64,000 nt of DNA, taken from positions 2,299,001 through 2,363,000 of the forward strand of contig OU015567.1 of NCBI GenBank assembly GCA_907165135.1. The letters are read 5' to 3'. The notes under the pieces are model-generated. The model did not search any database and was not told the DNA's origin. It saw nothing but the letters and a program-made list of their open reading frames with translations. The position numbers and the translations under genes were made by a program. Numbering within the stretch: the stretch's first letter is position 1; each line of letters begins with the position of its first letter. Positions 34,025 through 46,881 of the stretch are shown here, piece by piece. This DNA comes from Oikopleura dioica (lineage: Eukaryota > Chordata > Appendicularia > Copelata > Oikopleuridae).

Positions 34025-36557
34025 ATGCTTCTCAACATAGTAACATTCCTCGCCACGCTCAATTCCGCGGCAGAGCTCCAATATACAATTAACGATGGCA
34101 CCACTCGCGGTTCATACATTGGCAACTTGCCCCAGGATGCGCAGCTCGGTTCGCCGCTGAATGTTGCTCAGCGGGTGTTTAAAATAATCGAAGGAGAGGA
34201 GTATCTGGACATTGATGCTTCTTCCGGCGATCTGTATACGAAAAAGGAAATTGACCGCGAATCGATTTGTGGAATCAAGGAAGACTGTTCCCTCGAAATC
34301 GAAGTGCTGTCTACTCCTCAAGAATTCTTCAACGTCTTCAACATCAAACTCCTCATTCTCGACCTAAACGACAATTCCCCGAAATTCCCAGAATCTCAAT
34401 TTTTCCTCACTCTTCCAGAAAGCGCCGAAATCGGCACAATTCTTCGGCTTTCTCCAGCTTCCGACGCGGATACCTTTCCTTATCAAGTGAAAAAGTACTT
34501 TTTGGAAAGCGAACAAAAACCAAAGTATTTCGAAATTAAAGAAGAAAAAGGGTCGTCGATCCGAATTCCTCAGATTCAATTGACGAGAGAATTGGATGTC
34601 AACAAGCGATCAAGACACGTGTTAAAAATAATTGCAGAAGATGGTGGTGGCAGAAGAGGAGAGGCAGAAGTGATTATTGAGATTGAAGACATAAACGACC
34701 ACAGCCCGAAATTTGAGTCGACTGAAATTGAAGTGAGCATTTCTGAAAACGCAGAAGTTGGAACAATCATCACCACTCTCCATGCTACCGACGCTGATAA
34801 GGGCATCAACGGGGAAATCGTTTATTCCTTCCAAGAAAACATAAATTCTCAATCCACGATGGACAAATTCAGCCTCAATAGCTCAACAGGAGAGTTGAAA
34901 ATCGCCAAGCCTCTGGATTTCGAATCCGCAGCCGTTTACAACCTCCATATCAAGGCAGACGATAAAGGCGTCGGCTCTTCTCCTGCGTACACAACAGTAG
35001 TTGTCAATCTTATTGACGAGAATGACAATTCTCCAGAAATACGCATCTCCTGGCTTTCCAACGCGCCCGGGTCAATGCCTGAAGATGCGAAAATCGGGGA
35101 TTTTGTTGCGCTGATCAATGTGCAGGACAAGGACAATGACGATGTTCACCTAGAAGTTCAGAATTCATCCGATTTTGAGCTTGAGAGCAATTCGAAGAAC
35201 CGATACTTGCTCAAGACAAAAAGTTTTCTGGATCGAGAAAGAATCGACGAATACAATTTGAAGCTCATTGCTCGCGATTCTGGCTTCCCAGCGAGAGAGA
35301 CGGTCAAGAACGTCAAAATCTTGATCACGGACATCAACGACAATGCTCCATTTTTCCGCCACGGGCAGTACAATCTTCAAATTGATGAAAACAATTCGCC
35401 GGGAGTCACCGTCGCGCAGATTTTAGCAGAGGATCTTGATGAGGGTCCCAACGCTGAAATTTCCTACAGTATCAACGATCCTTTGGGAATCTTTGACATC
35501 GACAGTGAAAGTGGAAACATTATTGTACTAGAATCAATCAACGCAGAAAGATTCAACGAGTCAGATTCTGATTTCCTCAGCTTCGAAATAATTGCGTCTG
35601 ACCATGGTCGACCCAGCCTATCCGGATCTACGCAAGTGAAAATATTCATCAATGATGTTAACGAGTTCGCACCAATGTTTTCATCTCGAAATTCTAATTT
35701 CTCGATCGCAAAGAACGCCAAAATAGCCACTTCGATCGGATACGTCGAGGCAATAGATGCAGATAAAAGTTCAAAAATGATCTTTACCATTTCTCCTGCA
35801 AGAGCCGACCTGCCATTTTCAATCAACGACCGTACTGGTGAAATCTCCCTATCAAAGTCCCTCTGGAATCTTTCGGACGTCCCCGTTTACTATCAATTCC
35901 AAGTGGTTGTGTCCGACAGCGAGGGGTTGATCAAAGATGGCGATGTAGCTGAGGTAGTCGTCTATGTCTCCGAAAGCTTCAGGAGCTTGGAAAATATTGA
36001 TGATGCTTCAAAAGCGGCGGTGGTTCTTGTTGGCATTTTTGCTGGTGCAGTGATGATTTTGATAACAATAACGATTTTTATTTGCGTCAGGTAGCTTTCT
36101 CAAAATCATTTCTTTGCTTACCTTTTGATAGATTCTACAAGACAAGAAACGAAAAACGAGGTCCGACGATTCCTCCGTCAAACTCCAAAGATGAGCTGTT
36201 TATTTCACTCCCTAGTAAGAAAATTTCAATTTTCATCCTTCTTACCTCCTACTTCTAGCTTGCAAACATCATCCCGATTCTCAACCCTACCCAGAACTCC
36301 ACACAAACCGCTCAGACAACTCTTACAACTCCAAAGAAAGCTACTCCCGCGACTCTGGCGTGCCCGACTCAATCATCATCGAAAACGAAAATCAAAACTC
36401 AAATTCTAGAGCTGTTCATATTGCCCAAACTCTTTCACTAGAAAGGAAGAATAATAGTTGTACAGAAAAATTGCCGAAGATATTGGAACGGAAACCGACT
36501 TTTTCAACTTTCGTCGGAGATAGTGATAGTGAATCTGTAGTTGTTACTGAATATTGA
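34025..36557 (+). CDS. Delta-like protocadherin
   Basis: Exons 34025-36090, 36132-36214 and 36259-36557 join to 2448 bases, 815 aa, with 41- and 44-base GT-AG introns. The start MLLNIVTFLATLNSAAE is a signal peptide just inside the exon that follows a CTTTTCAG acceptor, consistent with trans-splicing or a 5' UTR intron. About six cadherin repeats follow; the calcium linkers read DLNDNSPKF, DINDHSPKF, DENDNSPEI, DINDNAPFF and DVNEFAPMF, the last lacking the second Asp. A membrane span lies at about 664-688. The 127-residue tail has DSGVPDS and a Ser/Glu-rich end (SDSESVVVTEY) but no catenin site. It is a calcium-dependent adhesion protein. The whole ectodomain is a single exon, as in vertebrate protocadherins. 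Confidence 0.93.
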
Positions 36558-37121
36558 AAATAAATTTGTTCATTGAATCAACGATTTTGTGAATTTAAAG
36601 AAATGTGATCAAAGATAAAAAATAGACAACTATAAAAGCGACTTCAAATCACCGATTTGTCAAAACGTAGTATTTTGTCTCAACTTGAGGAAAATCACCA
36701 ATTGAGACTCTCAATTTGAGAGATCTTGAACAAAAATTGTGATTCATCTTTTTTTAAATCAAATTCATTTTTGCTCTAAAACTTGGGCAACCCGATAATT
36801 TGAAATTTCGACAGGGAGTTTGAAACGAGAAATTATGAAAATACACGTGACTCCGGTTCAGAAAGGAGCGGTTGGGTCATGTAAAAAAATAACTGGTCGG
36901 GATGTGTATAATTGCGGTCGTTATTGCGCTGGTATAACAGAGAAAATGGCAATTCTTCCGCAGGAAGGAAAAACTGTTTGTCTTGACTGACAAGGATTTT
37001 GAAATGTAAAGTATAAAATATACTCAATTATTCTTTATTTATTTATTCTATTCCTTCCGATAATAAATTAAATCTTACTAAATCCTTTCAATGTTTTGAA
37101 AAGGAATTTTCTAAAAAACAG

Positions 37122-37706
37122 CATTATTTTGTCTTCTCTGACGCAAAATTTGGATGTCCTGGTATGAAATGTGATGTTTCGAATCTTTCGCATCGTGAGT
37201 TCCTAAATGTTGCGACGCCGGCAAGAAAAATCAATCAGCAGGTAATGCAATAGATACAGATCAAATATTCTTTTCAATTATTTGCAGATAAGCCTCGTCA
37301 TTTTTCACTGGTGTTGGACCATTACGAAGAAGCAAAAACGGATGTGGAAAAATTTACTGAAGAAATTAAGATAGCAACTGCGAATCTACAGCGCGCAACT
37401 GAAGTTCGTGACAGTATGAAAGACTCGCTCACATCTGCACTTGCCGAAATTTCAGATGATCTCGGAATAACTGGTATTCAACATTGATTTTATTCATTTT
37501 CATTTCAATTATTTTTTGCCGGAATCAATGTACCCTCTTGCAAAATTTGCTTCGAAGTATACAATAGCGCTGATCGTCAAGAATGTACCCTTCACTGTGG
37601 CCATCTTTCCTGCTTCAAGTGCTTGACTGGTCTTCCTGAGAAGCTCTGCCCGATCTGCCGAAAAGAATTCACAAAAGAGCGAATCATCAGACGCTTCAAT
37701 AATTAA
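37122..37706 (+). CDS. RING-finger protein, 5' end unresolved
   Basis: Likely exons: 37122-37161, 37200-37241, 37288 to about 37477, and about 37528-37706. The last encodes a C3HC4 RING (SCKICFEVY ... HCGHLSCFKC ... LCPICRKEF) and ends RRFNN. The exon before is a Glu/Lys-rich helix of about 63 residues, likely coiled coil. The first two join as KFGCPVPKCCDAGKK, possibly a second zinc site. RING proteins are usually E3 ubiquitin ligases; a TRIM-like order would be reversed here. No start codon was found in frame. Between the helix exon and the RING a frame-preserving 57-base gap has no AG acceptor and includes a TGA. Confidence 0.55.
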
Positions 37707-38150
37707 ATTTCTCCTTGATTTTTTTAGATCTTGAATAAATGATGGAAAAACTGTGGTTCTTTTCAAGTGTTGATCAAAGTCTTGTCAAAGCTGAGAAGTT
37801 GCCCCTTTGTGCCTGTCATTGTTGATTTAACCATTGTGAAAAGTGTTCCGAATCCAAACACACTCTCGCAGGAAAATAAGGAGAATGATTCCATGCTTTT
37901 CTTTCACTTGATGAGTCAAGAACTTAATTTTTGCGGGAGAGAGTAACTAGACATGAGATAAACGCTCCTTCTGGGCTTGTAATAACTGCAAATAGTCAGT
38001 GTATCGACGACATCAATCAAATATTTGTCCATATAAACGGCGAGTCCTGTTGACTTTTAGCGAACTCGTTTTTGCGCTATTTTTCTTCCTCTGCAAGTTG
38101 CAGTTGCGCCGCGCTGCAAATTCCGAACGTAAAAAGAGAACGCTAGAATT

Positions 38151-40294
38151 ATGGCTGCTCCTGTAAGTCAAATGAGTCACAATGCTTCGAAGACTAAGGA
38201 AGGTGGCGAATTGATAAGTGAGGAGATAGATTTAGAGCGCATATAAATTATGCGAGCAGTTTATGATTTGTAAATAGACTTAGTTCTCAATGACTTCATA
38301 ACTTTAGTCTAACAATTTAGAAATAGAAAGACGCTAGTCCTTGTTGATATCAGACTAAAAAAGCAATCCCAAAATAGGCTCATCTTGAAATTATTAGGCT
38401 TATTTTCACAAAAGATAAAAATTCCCTAATTGAAAAATTTCCAAATCTATGATTTTTCATTTATTTGTTTGGTCTAGTCAGAACGAAGCATGAAAATAAT
38501 TTTGTTTGAATGAAAAAATGACCCGGTCGACGTTTTCTGTTTGCCTAAACTTTCATTTTGTCTGCTTAGGACACGCGTAATTATTTGCAAAAGCGGCTCA
38601 AAAGCTTCAGAATTTGATCCTCAATAAGCCACTGCAAAGGACAATTATAACAACTTGCTGAATGGGTATCATCCTGCGTTGGAGCAGCTCAACTCGGCGT
38701 TCCGGCAGTATGAGACTGCAGGCGCGCAGATGATTGAGGCGCAAAATGAAATTGCAAAGGTCAGTTTTCAAAGCAAAAGAAACGATTCGAAGGTGTTCTA
38801 GAGCCTTGCAGTCCTGCTCAAACACGCAGAAGATTCCTCTGCCCGCTCCGATCTCCCAGACGGAATTTCCGCCGCCGAAGAAATCATCCGAAAACTCAAG
38901 GCCGAGCTCGAGCAATACCAAGAAGCCGCACAGGCAAACATCGTTGAACTAGGAAACGAGTTGAGCTTCGTATTTTTCTTCGCATATGAAATTTTACAAG
39001 CCGCGTGTCTGAGTTGGCTTTTAGCAAATATTAATCCTAAGCTTTCCTTGAGACTTGAAGATTTCAAAGGATGGAGAGTACCTGAACTCGGAACTGCAAA
39101 AGTTGAGAAAGAAGTGGAATGATGGGGTTGATGCTAAAGAAGCAAAAGGTAATTGAGCGCTTAAATGCTCTGCTCAGCTGGTTTATTTAGAAAAGGAAAT
39201 CTCCAAGCTGGCAAAGAAAGGCAAGTCAAAGAAAGACGACCAAAAGCGGATGCAAAAAGAACAGGAGCTGAAGCAAATCACCAAGAATCTCGACAACTAC
39301 GCCAGGGAAAGCTTGAAGAAATCAGTCTTGGAACAGAACAAACGCTACGGGTACTTTACATTCTATTTGTGTCTGGTTGATAAAGACTTTTAGGTTCGCG
39401 GTTGAATCGCTAAAGAAATCGATGACGAAGCTGTCACTATTCCACGCGCAGAATCAGAAGATTATTGCAGAGCACTTGGATGAGCTGAATCTTGGAAATA
39501 CTGATTGGCAAGCTGCTGCGGATGCGGTAAGTACCAGAAGTAAAGAAAGGATACATCATCTGTCTGCTAGGCTGTTGAAGAAACTGCTCCAACTCCTCGA
39601 AAGTCAATTTATCAGATGCCAGACATGTCCGAAGACATTCACAACATGTCCGAACCATCGATTCCACCAGCCCCTGTTGTCGCAGCTTCTACTGCAGCTA
39701 CAGTCACGCGAGGTATGGAACTAATAGTTGAACTGATTCTCGACTTGTTCAGATACGTTTTTGATTCCAAGAGCAAAAGAAGGTTAAAACGCTTTTGACA
39801 AAATATCTCCACAATCATTTTTTATCGTTTCATCATTTTTCAAGTACCAGTAGTCTCATGAAATCTTTCAGCTGTCTCGCCGAGCGGTAACTCTCCTGAT
39901 AACTCACCAGGTTTTTGCCGTGGCATCACAATTCTTGATTTGCTTTTTTTCGCTTTTTTTTAACCGGGGCTGAAAAGTAGTGTCGGATCAGCGTTTTTAG
40001 CCCCGAGCGTGTGTTTTTTCAATTATTTTTTGAAATCTTCATTCTTACAATTCTATTCTAGCTCCTTCTAAAAAGAGAGTAAAGGCTACCCACCCTTACG
40101 CCGGGGATGGTCAAACTAAGCTCCAACTGGATGTCGGAGACACCGTCCAACTTCTCATCCCCCAACCACGTGACGGCTGGCACTATGGAGAGAACGAAAA
40201 GAGCGGCCTCCGCGGCTGGTTCCCTATTCAATACACAACCAAGGTGAGGCATTCTTTGTTCTTATATTCTAACTTCTGGATTTAGCTGATGTAG
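38151..40294 (+). CDS. BAIAP2: I-BAR (IMD) and SH3 protein, IRSp53/BAIAP2-like
   Basis: Nine exons: 38151-38162, 38640-38759, 38802-38969, 39070-39147, 39178-39350, 39394-39526, 39571-39712, 40062-40243 and 40286-40294; 1017 bases, 338 aa. Residues 5 to about 220 form the helical I-BAR domain (NGYHPALEQLNSAFRQYE, NSELQKLRKKWNDG, FAVESLKKSMTKL), which bends membranes outward. A Pro/Ser linker leads to a C-terminal SH3 domain at about 280-336 (KATHPYAGDGQTKLQLDVGD, DGWHYGENEKSGLRGWFP). In animals this family links Rac/Cdc42 to actin; no CRIB site is evident. The protein is short against about 520 aa in vertebrates and stops right after the SH3. The intron after 39147 fits only as GG-AG. Confidence 0.9.
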
Positions 40295-40670
40295 AAGGGA
40301 TGAGTAAAAGATGCGCTGCTTCAGATTCGATTGTATTTATAAAGAAAAAACCGCCAAAATTGATTCTGCGACTTTTTGTATTGAATAAAAAACCATCAAC
40401 AACTTGCTTTAACAATCCGTACCCCTGAAGGTCTGATTGCCAATTTCTTAATTTTAAAATAATGGAACATGTTGAACGCATTTTGATTCACATCGACAGT
40501 AAGGGTTATGTACAGAGATAGAAGTGACTATTGGCTTTACTTTTAACTCAACGGCGCTTTGTTCCGCCAAATCCAGAAGCTGTTTTTGTCGAGACAGGAG
40601 ATGAGCTTCGTCGTGGAGAAGGACTTGATCTAAGAAAGAAGTAGTCAGAAATAAATAAAACGTCAGATTC

Positions 40671-41602
40671 TTACCGTCTACCATCATGAAATCCTTGAGA
40701 ATAGCTGTTATTCGTTCCCCAATTGTTTCCGCCAAACCAGCTGTTTCCTCCGCCGAACCAGCCTCTATTTCTTCTCCTATTCGCACTCGCAGTTCCTGCT
40801 GCAAAACCGGTCGCTGCTCCAGCGGCAAAACCTGTTCCGAACCCAGGGCCATCAGAAGAAGAAGACGAGGAGCCACGACCAGGGCCAGAAAAGTAGCCAG
40901 TGTTGTTCGTTCCAGGATTGGTGCCTGCGGGAGGGATGAAATCGGGATTGTAAGGAGGGGGTCGGTCATCAGAATTGGCGTTATTGAAGCTGGTCACGAG
41001 GAGGTAAAGAACAAATGCGATTATTATGAAGAGAGCCCAAGAACCTGAATAAATTGATAATCTTCCGTTTTTATTGCAGTCACTTAGGGGCGCAGTCAGA
41101 ATAAGTTCGGGTACAAACCTTCTTCAGAATCTTCAGAGCTGCTGCTCCAAAAGCTCGTTCCTCCAAAGCTCGAGCTAGAAGTCGATCCGCCAACGCGATC
41201 AATAGTGTACTCTAAGCCACAACTACCGGCGAGAATGTACGGGTCATCGGGGTAATCGAAGCCTTCGCCGGTGACTCGAATCTGGCCAAATTTGTACTTC
41301 ATTTCCATGTCAGCTTTGCACTCCCATTGAATGTCCTGGCCATCTGTACCGCGATTGTAACATTGAACGACGGAGGGAACGAACGCTGAGCAGCCTGCAG
41401 AGCCTCCCATACACTGTAAAAATTCATTGATAAAGCATTTTTAGGGACTCAGACTCACCTGAAGCTGAGGAACAGGAGAAGATCTTCGCCCGGTGGTCAT
41501 TTTACCAGCGTAGAGGGTTAAAACATCCACATTTTTAAGTTTAACCCGTTGCTGCGCGTCTGCAAACCCAAGGAGGGCGACTGTTAGAATTTCCGCAAGC
41601 AT
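40671..41602 (-). CDS. SARAF: SARAF, store-operated calcium entry regulator
   Basis: Exons 41459-41602, 41119-41413 and 40671-41044 join to 813 bases, 270 aa, all GT-AG. A signal peptide (MLAEILTVALLGFADAQ) precedes the conserved luminal region: VLTLYAGKMTTGRR, PVPQLQCMGGSAGC, VVQCYNRGTDGQDIQWECKA and the SCGLEYTID block. A membrane span (WALFIIIAFVLYLLVTSF) at about 147-165 follows. The cytosolic tail has RPPPYNPDF, then Gly/Ser/Phe-rich sequence and ends HDGRR, much as in vertebrate SARAF. The protein sits in the ER membrane and slows STIM-dependent calcium entry. Confidence 0.94.
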
Positions 41603-42385
41603 AACTTCTCTATTTATTTCTTTTGGTACTTGTAATTTAGAATCTGAAAAGAGGATTTTTGGTTTGATGATTTTAGACGAAAAATGGCGGGTTAAAAAGA
41701 AAAGGCGACGTGGCCTAAAGCTCCAGGCCTCGTGGCTCAAGTCGTTGATGATTCAGAAGGAGTAATTTCTGATGCAAAAATGAGAGCTAGAAAACGTATG
41801 AATCATCCTCTCTTACAAGTTTTAGCGAAGAGTTTGTCAAACTGATTTTTGCAAATATAATTGAAAAATACTATCGTGCTGTGATAATTTCAGAACACGA
41901 GTTTTTTCAGTCAAGTAGACCTATTGTTGTCTGAGGATCAATATTTGCTCATGAAAAATGGCTAAATTGAAATAGACACTAGATTGTTTCAACGGATAAA
42001 TACAATATTTATTAACTTGCAATTCTATCAACAGGTTTTTCAAAAAGAACCTTTGTGGCAGAGAAAAGAAAGAAACAACCCTGTCAAGCAGTCTGAGAAA
42101 TACTCACTCAAAAGTAGTGAGAAGAAAATCAACTAAAACTTGTAAATTTGGCAAACCAGTGCCTTCGATTTTGGTGCGAATTTAAGAAGTTTTAAACTTT
42201 TAATTTTGAAGAAGCGTTTGAGATAAATTTTTGAACTCTAGTGGACCTTGTTTTTGGTTTTTTTAATTATTGGAAAAGTCTAAATGATTATTTAATGATC
42301 TGAAATTAATATTATAATAGCGCAACTGTAACGAGAAGATTTTGATGGAGCTTCAAAAGGTAAAGACAGATTTTTAGTCCGAAAT
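41603..42385. other. Intergenic
   Basis: AT-rich sequence between SARAF and the phosphatidylserine synthase 3' end. No gene or repeat is recognised. Confidence 0.4.
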
Positions 42386-44835
42386 TTAGTCAATTTTCGC
42401 GCTTCTCTTTGAACTTTGCTGCTTGTTGATATTCACATCGAGCTCGATTTCGTCCTCATTAGCTGGGTAGCCCTTTGGATGGTAGTAGACGCCAGAGTAG
42501 ACGTTCAGCATGAGACCAACGAAAGCCCCGATGAACATGATGACAACCCATTGGATGATGTAGCTGATGTTGGCGCGGGAGAACTCTTCGAAGCCGAATT
42601 TGATTTGGACGAGCGTTTCAACAAGGACAGTCATGATGTACAGCTAGAGAACACGATGAAATGGAGAGTTGTAAGGAGATCTTACCCAGCAGTGATTCCC
42701 AAGCCGTTTGCATCGAGGATCCGTGACGTAGATGTACCACTGCTTGATGGCAGGCATTGAGCAGAGGCCCATGAAGAGAATTCGACCCCAACACATCCAA
42801 TTGTGTCCTGAAAATAAACGGTTAAGAGGTTTCTGATCGTTTTTAGGCTTTGATGGGCTCTGGTCATCGAGGTTTTTGAGGTTGAAAGAGTAAATAAAGA
42901 CATTATTTCGTGTTAGAAAACAGTTGTCGAACCTGGATATCTGAAAAAGTGCTTCGAAAAGAAGGTGTTGAGCTCTACAATCTGCCAGAGCATCATGATG
43001 ATAAACAAGGCAAGTGTTCTGCCGATCGGGTGGCGATAATTTCCATGGATCCAGTCCATTCTTCCCCACGATTCGGGCGTGAATTGAAGCAAGCAGCGTT
43101 TGAACTTTTTCTTCCGCGAGTCGATTTCGAGCACGCTCTCCCATCGGTAACGGCGTAGTTCGAGGAATTGGCCGACTATCATGCCGAGCCAAATGCCTCC
43201 GCCGTTGCAGACAACGACGTCGAGGATCCAGTGATCCCACCAGCATTCCTAAATTTTACTCTTTGAAGGATGTTGACTAATAATCAAAAGAAGCTAAAAC
43301 GACCCGACCGTTGGCCCCGCTACGACTGTTGCATGGATAAATGCATCCATTGAAAATGGCTAAGAAAAACTACAAAGAGTCTCGTAAGATCAAGTTTATG
43401 CTCTTCATCTGTGTTACTATCATTTCAACCAATTTTCATGCGCATCTAGAACAAATCTAAACTTTGGACGATTTCATTGCTGATTACTAAAAACATGGAT
43501 CTACATAAAATCGTAATAAATACATTTATTGCTACATAGCAATTTACCTTAAAATTTGGCAAAATATGCTGAAACATAACTTCGGTAATCTCCCACGTAA
43601 CTGAAATAGTCCAACAAATTCCATAGTTCCTAAAACAAGCGTGAACGATCGCCCCAACCAAAATACTACCGAATCATAAGCGCCTTCATTCCCCATCCCC
43701 AGAAATGAGCGAAAGCGAAAATGTCTAATGAGGCCCAAATCGTCTCCAAAGTAACGTTTGAGCAGTCCTCAGCGTAAGCTTCGACCATGTCGATTTCCCG
43801 CTTGGCATCTTTTAACGAGGGGTCGATGAAGATCATTGCTCGGCGAACTAGAATTCTTTTATTAACATGTAATACTAAATTTTCTTACTTTGAGACATGC
43901 TGCAGAAGAGCATAAAAACAAGCGCCAGCATATAGCAAAATAGCGCCCCAAAGACGATTCGCCAAAGAATCGGATGCGGCCGGGTAAAGGGCCCGTTTGG
44001 GAAGAGCATGATCGAAATCGGTACTCCAACGACCAAAGCGCATGTTATCAGCCCGTGGAAGATGTTCGATTCTTCATTCTCGTCCGAACGGGTAAGGCAG
44101 ATGTACCCAAGGCTCACCTAAAGAACAATTTTTATTCACAAGGAACAGCTTCTTGGGAGGATTATTTCTCGAAGCCGCAACGCGGCTTTTCATTCTTCGG
44201 AGTCCGAATTTCGACCCTGACTCAAATTTGCACACAGACAGAGCCGAGCTAGAAGCTTATAATAGCCTTATCCGAACTTACGCCAATTAAAAGGGTTGAC
44301 AAAACGGTGCTTTGCGCAGAAATAATCTCTGCCACATCATTTTTACTTTCTCTCGACTCTGCTTCTTCCATATGAGAAGAAGTTTAGACAGGAATTAATT
44401 GATTAATTATATATATGGTCAATTATCTTTCATATGAGCGCTTGCTGATCAAACTATGAGCTGATCAGAAGAAAGCGCCCTGGGAGAGGCAGCTTTTCGC
44501 TTATGAGGAGAAAATGCGACAACTGTCAAAATATGGGTCTGTCTGAGATGAAAAAATAAGATCGAAAGTGAAAGTGATTCTAGAGACCTTCGATTTCGAT
44601 CTTTGATTGTCTAGTTTTGCATTTTTTACAAGTTGACCTTTGACAGTTTTGTGAGATCGTCTGGTCGAAACAGGAATTATGGCCTCATTTTTGATCACCA
44701 TTTACTTACAGCGATAAGCAGAAGAAATGTGACAGTGTGCGGCTCGTAGAATGCGTTGATGGTGATGTCCTGGACCTTCTTTTCCGAGGGAGTCTCATTT
44801 TGCGACCCCCGTTTCAGGGGCCGGTTTGGACTCAT
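42386..44835 (-). CDS. PTDSS: Phosphatidylserine synthase
   Basis: Exons 44710-44835, 43889-44117, 43670-43847, 43548-43629, 42933-43248, 42686-42807 and 42386-42643 join to 1311 bases, 436 aa. It closely follows animal PTDSS1/2: VQDITINAFYEPHTVTFLLL, FPNGPFTRPHPILWRIVFG, FAFAHFWGWGMKALMIR, NYGICWTISVTWEITE, ECWWDHWILDVVVCNGGG and VELNTFFSKHFF. The enzyme exchanges the head group of phosphatidylcholine or -ethanolamine for serine in the ER membrane and has about nine spans. A second possible first exon (44282-44371) ends in the same phase and would give a 424-aa form. All introns are GT-AG. The start follows a TTTCAG acceptor by six bases, fitting a trans-spliced leader. Confidence 0.94.
44282..44371 (-). 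CDS. Alternative first coding exon of phosphatidylserine synthase
   Basis: From an ATG at 44371 (MEEAESRESKNDVAEIISAQ) the frame runs 30 codons to ATTGGC|GTAAGT, phase 0, exactly the phase of the exon at 43889-44117. It ends with a hydrophobic STVLSTLLIG that could replace the VTFLLLIA end of the usual first exon and complete the same membrane span. It lies inside the first intron of the main model. It might be a real alternative start or a chance frame. Confidence 0.4.
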
Positions 44836-45270
44836 TGTCCTCTGAAAGAATATGGAGATGAGTAACAGTTGCTTGAGTTCAAGGAGGGAAACTGAGTTGA
44901 AGTAAAATTGAAAGATTCTAGTGTTGGAAAAGGTCGTGAACTGAATTGAGTACAATATCTGGTTGAACTGTTGAGTTATCAAGGTCAAAAAATGGGGTTT
45001 TTCCCGGCAAAAAAGCACAATTTCAAAGCAGCTTTTTTTCAACATGTTCATAGTGACGCCCTTATTTGATCGTATCAAAAGATAGTTAAGACACTCTGGA
45101 TTGCCCTAACTTTACTTTGATAGAATAAAAAAAGGGTGTCTCCTGGTAATTTATAAAAAAAAAAGATTTCGTCGTTTTGCGAAGAAAATAAGCAGTAGTA
45201 CTACTACTCAGAATTCTTCTAAAACGGCGATTAACTGGTCTGATCCGCGGCAGATCGCCTTTTAGAAAGA

Positions 45271-46837
45271 TCAAAAATGAGAGCCGAAAAACCCGATTCC
45301 TTCTCTCTGCGAGTGGCCGGTGAGCACGAGCGCGGTATAAAAGTTTGCGTTTTTGCCGAATTTAATATCAGTTTCAAGATTATCGCCGATCATCAGAGTC
45401 GATTCGGGGGCGAGGGACTTTAGCGGCTCAAAGTCGCAGCCGAAAGTGTTCGGTTTCCCAAGTGTTATCTCACATTTCGATGCAGAACAGGTCCCGATCA
45501 TCGCTACACAGGGCCCGACGTCGGGGATCAGCAGGTTACTTACAAAGCAGGTTCAATTTAGCGCTTTTTTGGGAAAGAAAAGGGAGCGGTCGCACTTTCT
45601 TGGTCTGATGTTACAGCTACCAGTCGTGGATACTGGACTTAAAGTCGGTATTCAAACCTTTTTTTACGCCGAAATCGGCTAAATTTCGAACCAAAAAGTT
45701 AACATTTTGATTGGCTAAAAATTTGAATTCAAAATTTTCAAAAAACCTTTTTTCCTGATTTTTCTCTATCTTTTCTTTTCTTAGAGATTAACTGATAGCG
45801 ATAAAACCGCCATCATAGGAAGATATAAATTCTAAGTTGTGAGAAAATGCGTATAACTACTCGTAAAAAACACCCTATTAACGAGTCTTTGAACCTTTTC
45901 TTTGAGATGCAAAACCGAGTCCAAGTTCGTCGCCATAAAAACGGCTCCTCTTTTGACATATTCCGCCGCTTTGACAATCTTGTCTAGCGTCACATCTCTA
46001 TCGAAACTGACGAGCACGTGACTGACATCTTCGTCAATTTCTATTCTTTCTAATTCGTCAAAGCTGGGCAGCTGGAAGGCTCGATCATCGAAAAGAACGC
46101 TTTTCTCGTTTCTCAAAAAGAGAAAATTAAAAAAAAAATAAATTATTCTAAAATGGGGCCATAATTAGTGGCCCGGGGTCGAAGTCCATTTTCAAATTGA
46201 AGCTATTTTTATTACAGGAAGTTGTATATTTCGAAATACGACAAGAAACAACTTGCACAATCCACATTTTTCTCGCTTGGATACCCTTATTTTCAAAAAA
46301 CGAGCCTGATATTGACTGCCTCCAATTCTTCCTTCAAACATTTTGGTCCAAGAAAATAAACTTTCTTCCCCCTCTTCAGATTCTTCTCAAAGAACTTTTG
46401 CGCTAGAAAACTTGGACATATCACTTCTGATTCTTCAGCACTCTTATGCGGCTCTAAAATTATGCAGGAGAAATGAGAAGTTTCTCTTTCTCCTTCAAGT
46501 TTCTTAAAAATGTCATGAGCCGGTCCCTAAAGCCAAGAGATTTCAACTTGCCAGCATATTCCGCTCGCGTTTTCAAAGCATTGTTCGTGAAGAAAATGAT
46601 TCTTTCGTTTCTCGTTCTCAAATCTTTCTCTCAAAAAGAGGATAGAATTGAAGAATTTTCTCAATAGTAGAGTTTCAAATCGATCGTCGAACGGTGCCTG
46701 ACTCCGCGCCTCCTTAATTCGGCCACGGTATCGATGGCTCCCGGGAGAACAGTAGACGATTTCCATAAAACCCCATCGCAATCGAAAATCACTGTTTTTA
46801 TCTGAAATTTCTTTGGAAAAAGATAGCGACTTAACAT
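45271..46837 (-). CDS. HAD phosphatase, PGP/PDXP (4-nitrophenylphosphatase) type
   Basis: Proposed exons 46703-46837, 46528-46627, 46306-46426, 45875-46111 and 45271-45538; 861 bases, 286 aa. Haloacid-dehalogenase motifs are in order: VIFDCDGVLW (nucleophile Asp), IIFFTNNALKTRAEYAGKL, LGKPNT with the motif III lysine, and LMIGDNLETDI. In between are KKVYFLGPKCLKEEL and VSFDRDVTLDKIVKAAEYV, as in the C2-type cap of phosphoglycolate phosphatase and chronophin. The first intron is GT-AG; the third is GC-AG, and the second and fourth fit only as GG-AG, so those edges are tentative. The start at MLSRYLF is the first in-frame ATG; a tiny upstream exon is possible. Substrates may be 2-phosphoglycolate, glycerol-3-phosphate or pyridoxal phosphate. 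Confidence 0.82.
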
Positions 46838-46881
46838 TTCAAAAACTAACACAAACGTCAAAAGAAGAGGACTCACTCATA

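Noticed and set aside
40454-40969. 171-codon minus-strand frame next to the SARAF tail
   Set aside because: It overlaps the SARAF last exon in another frame; the SARAF frame has the family motifs and typical RR ending.
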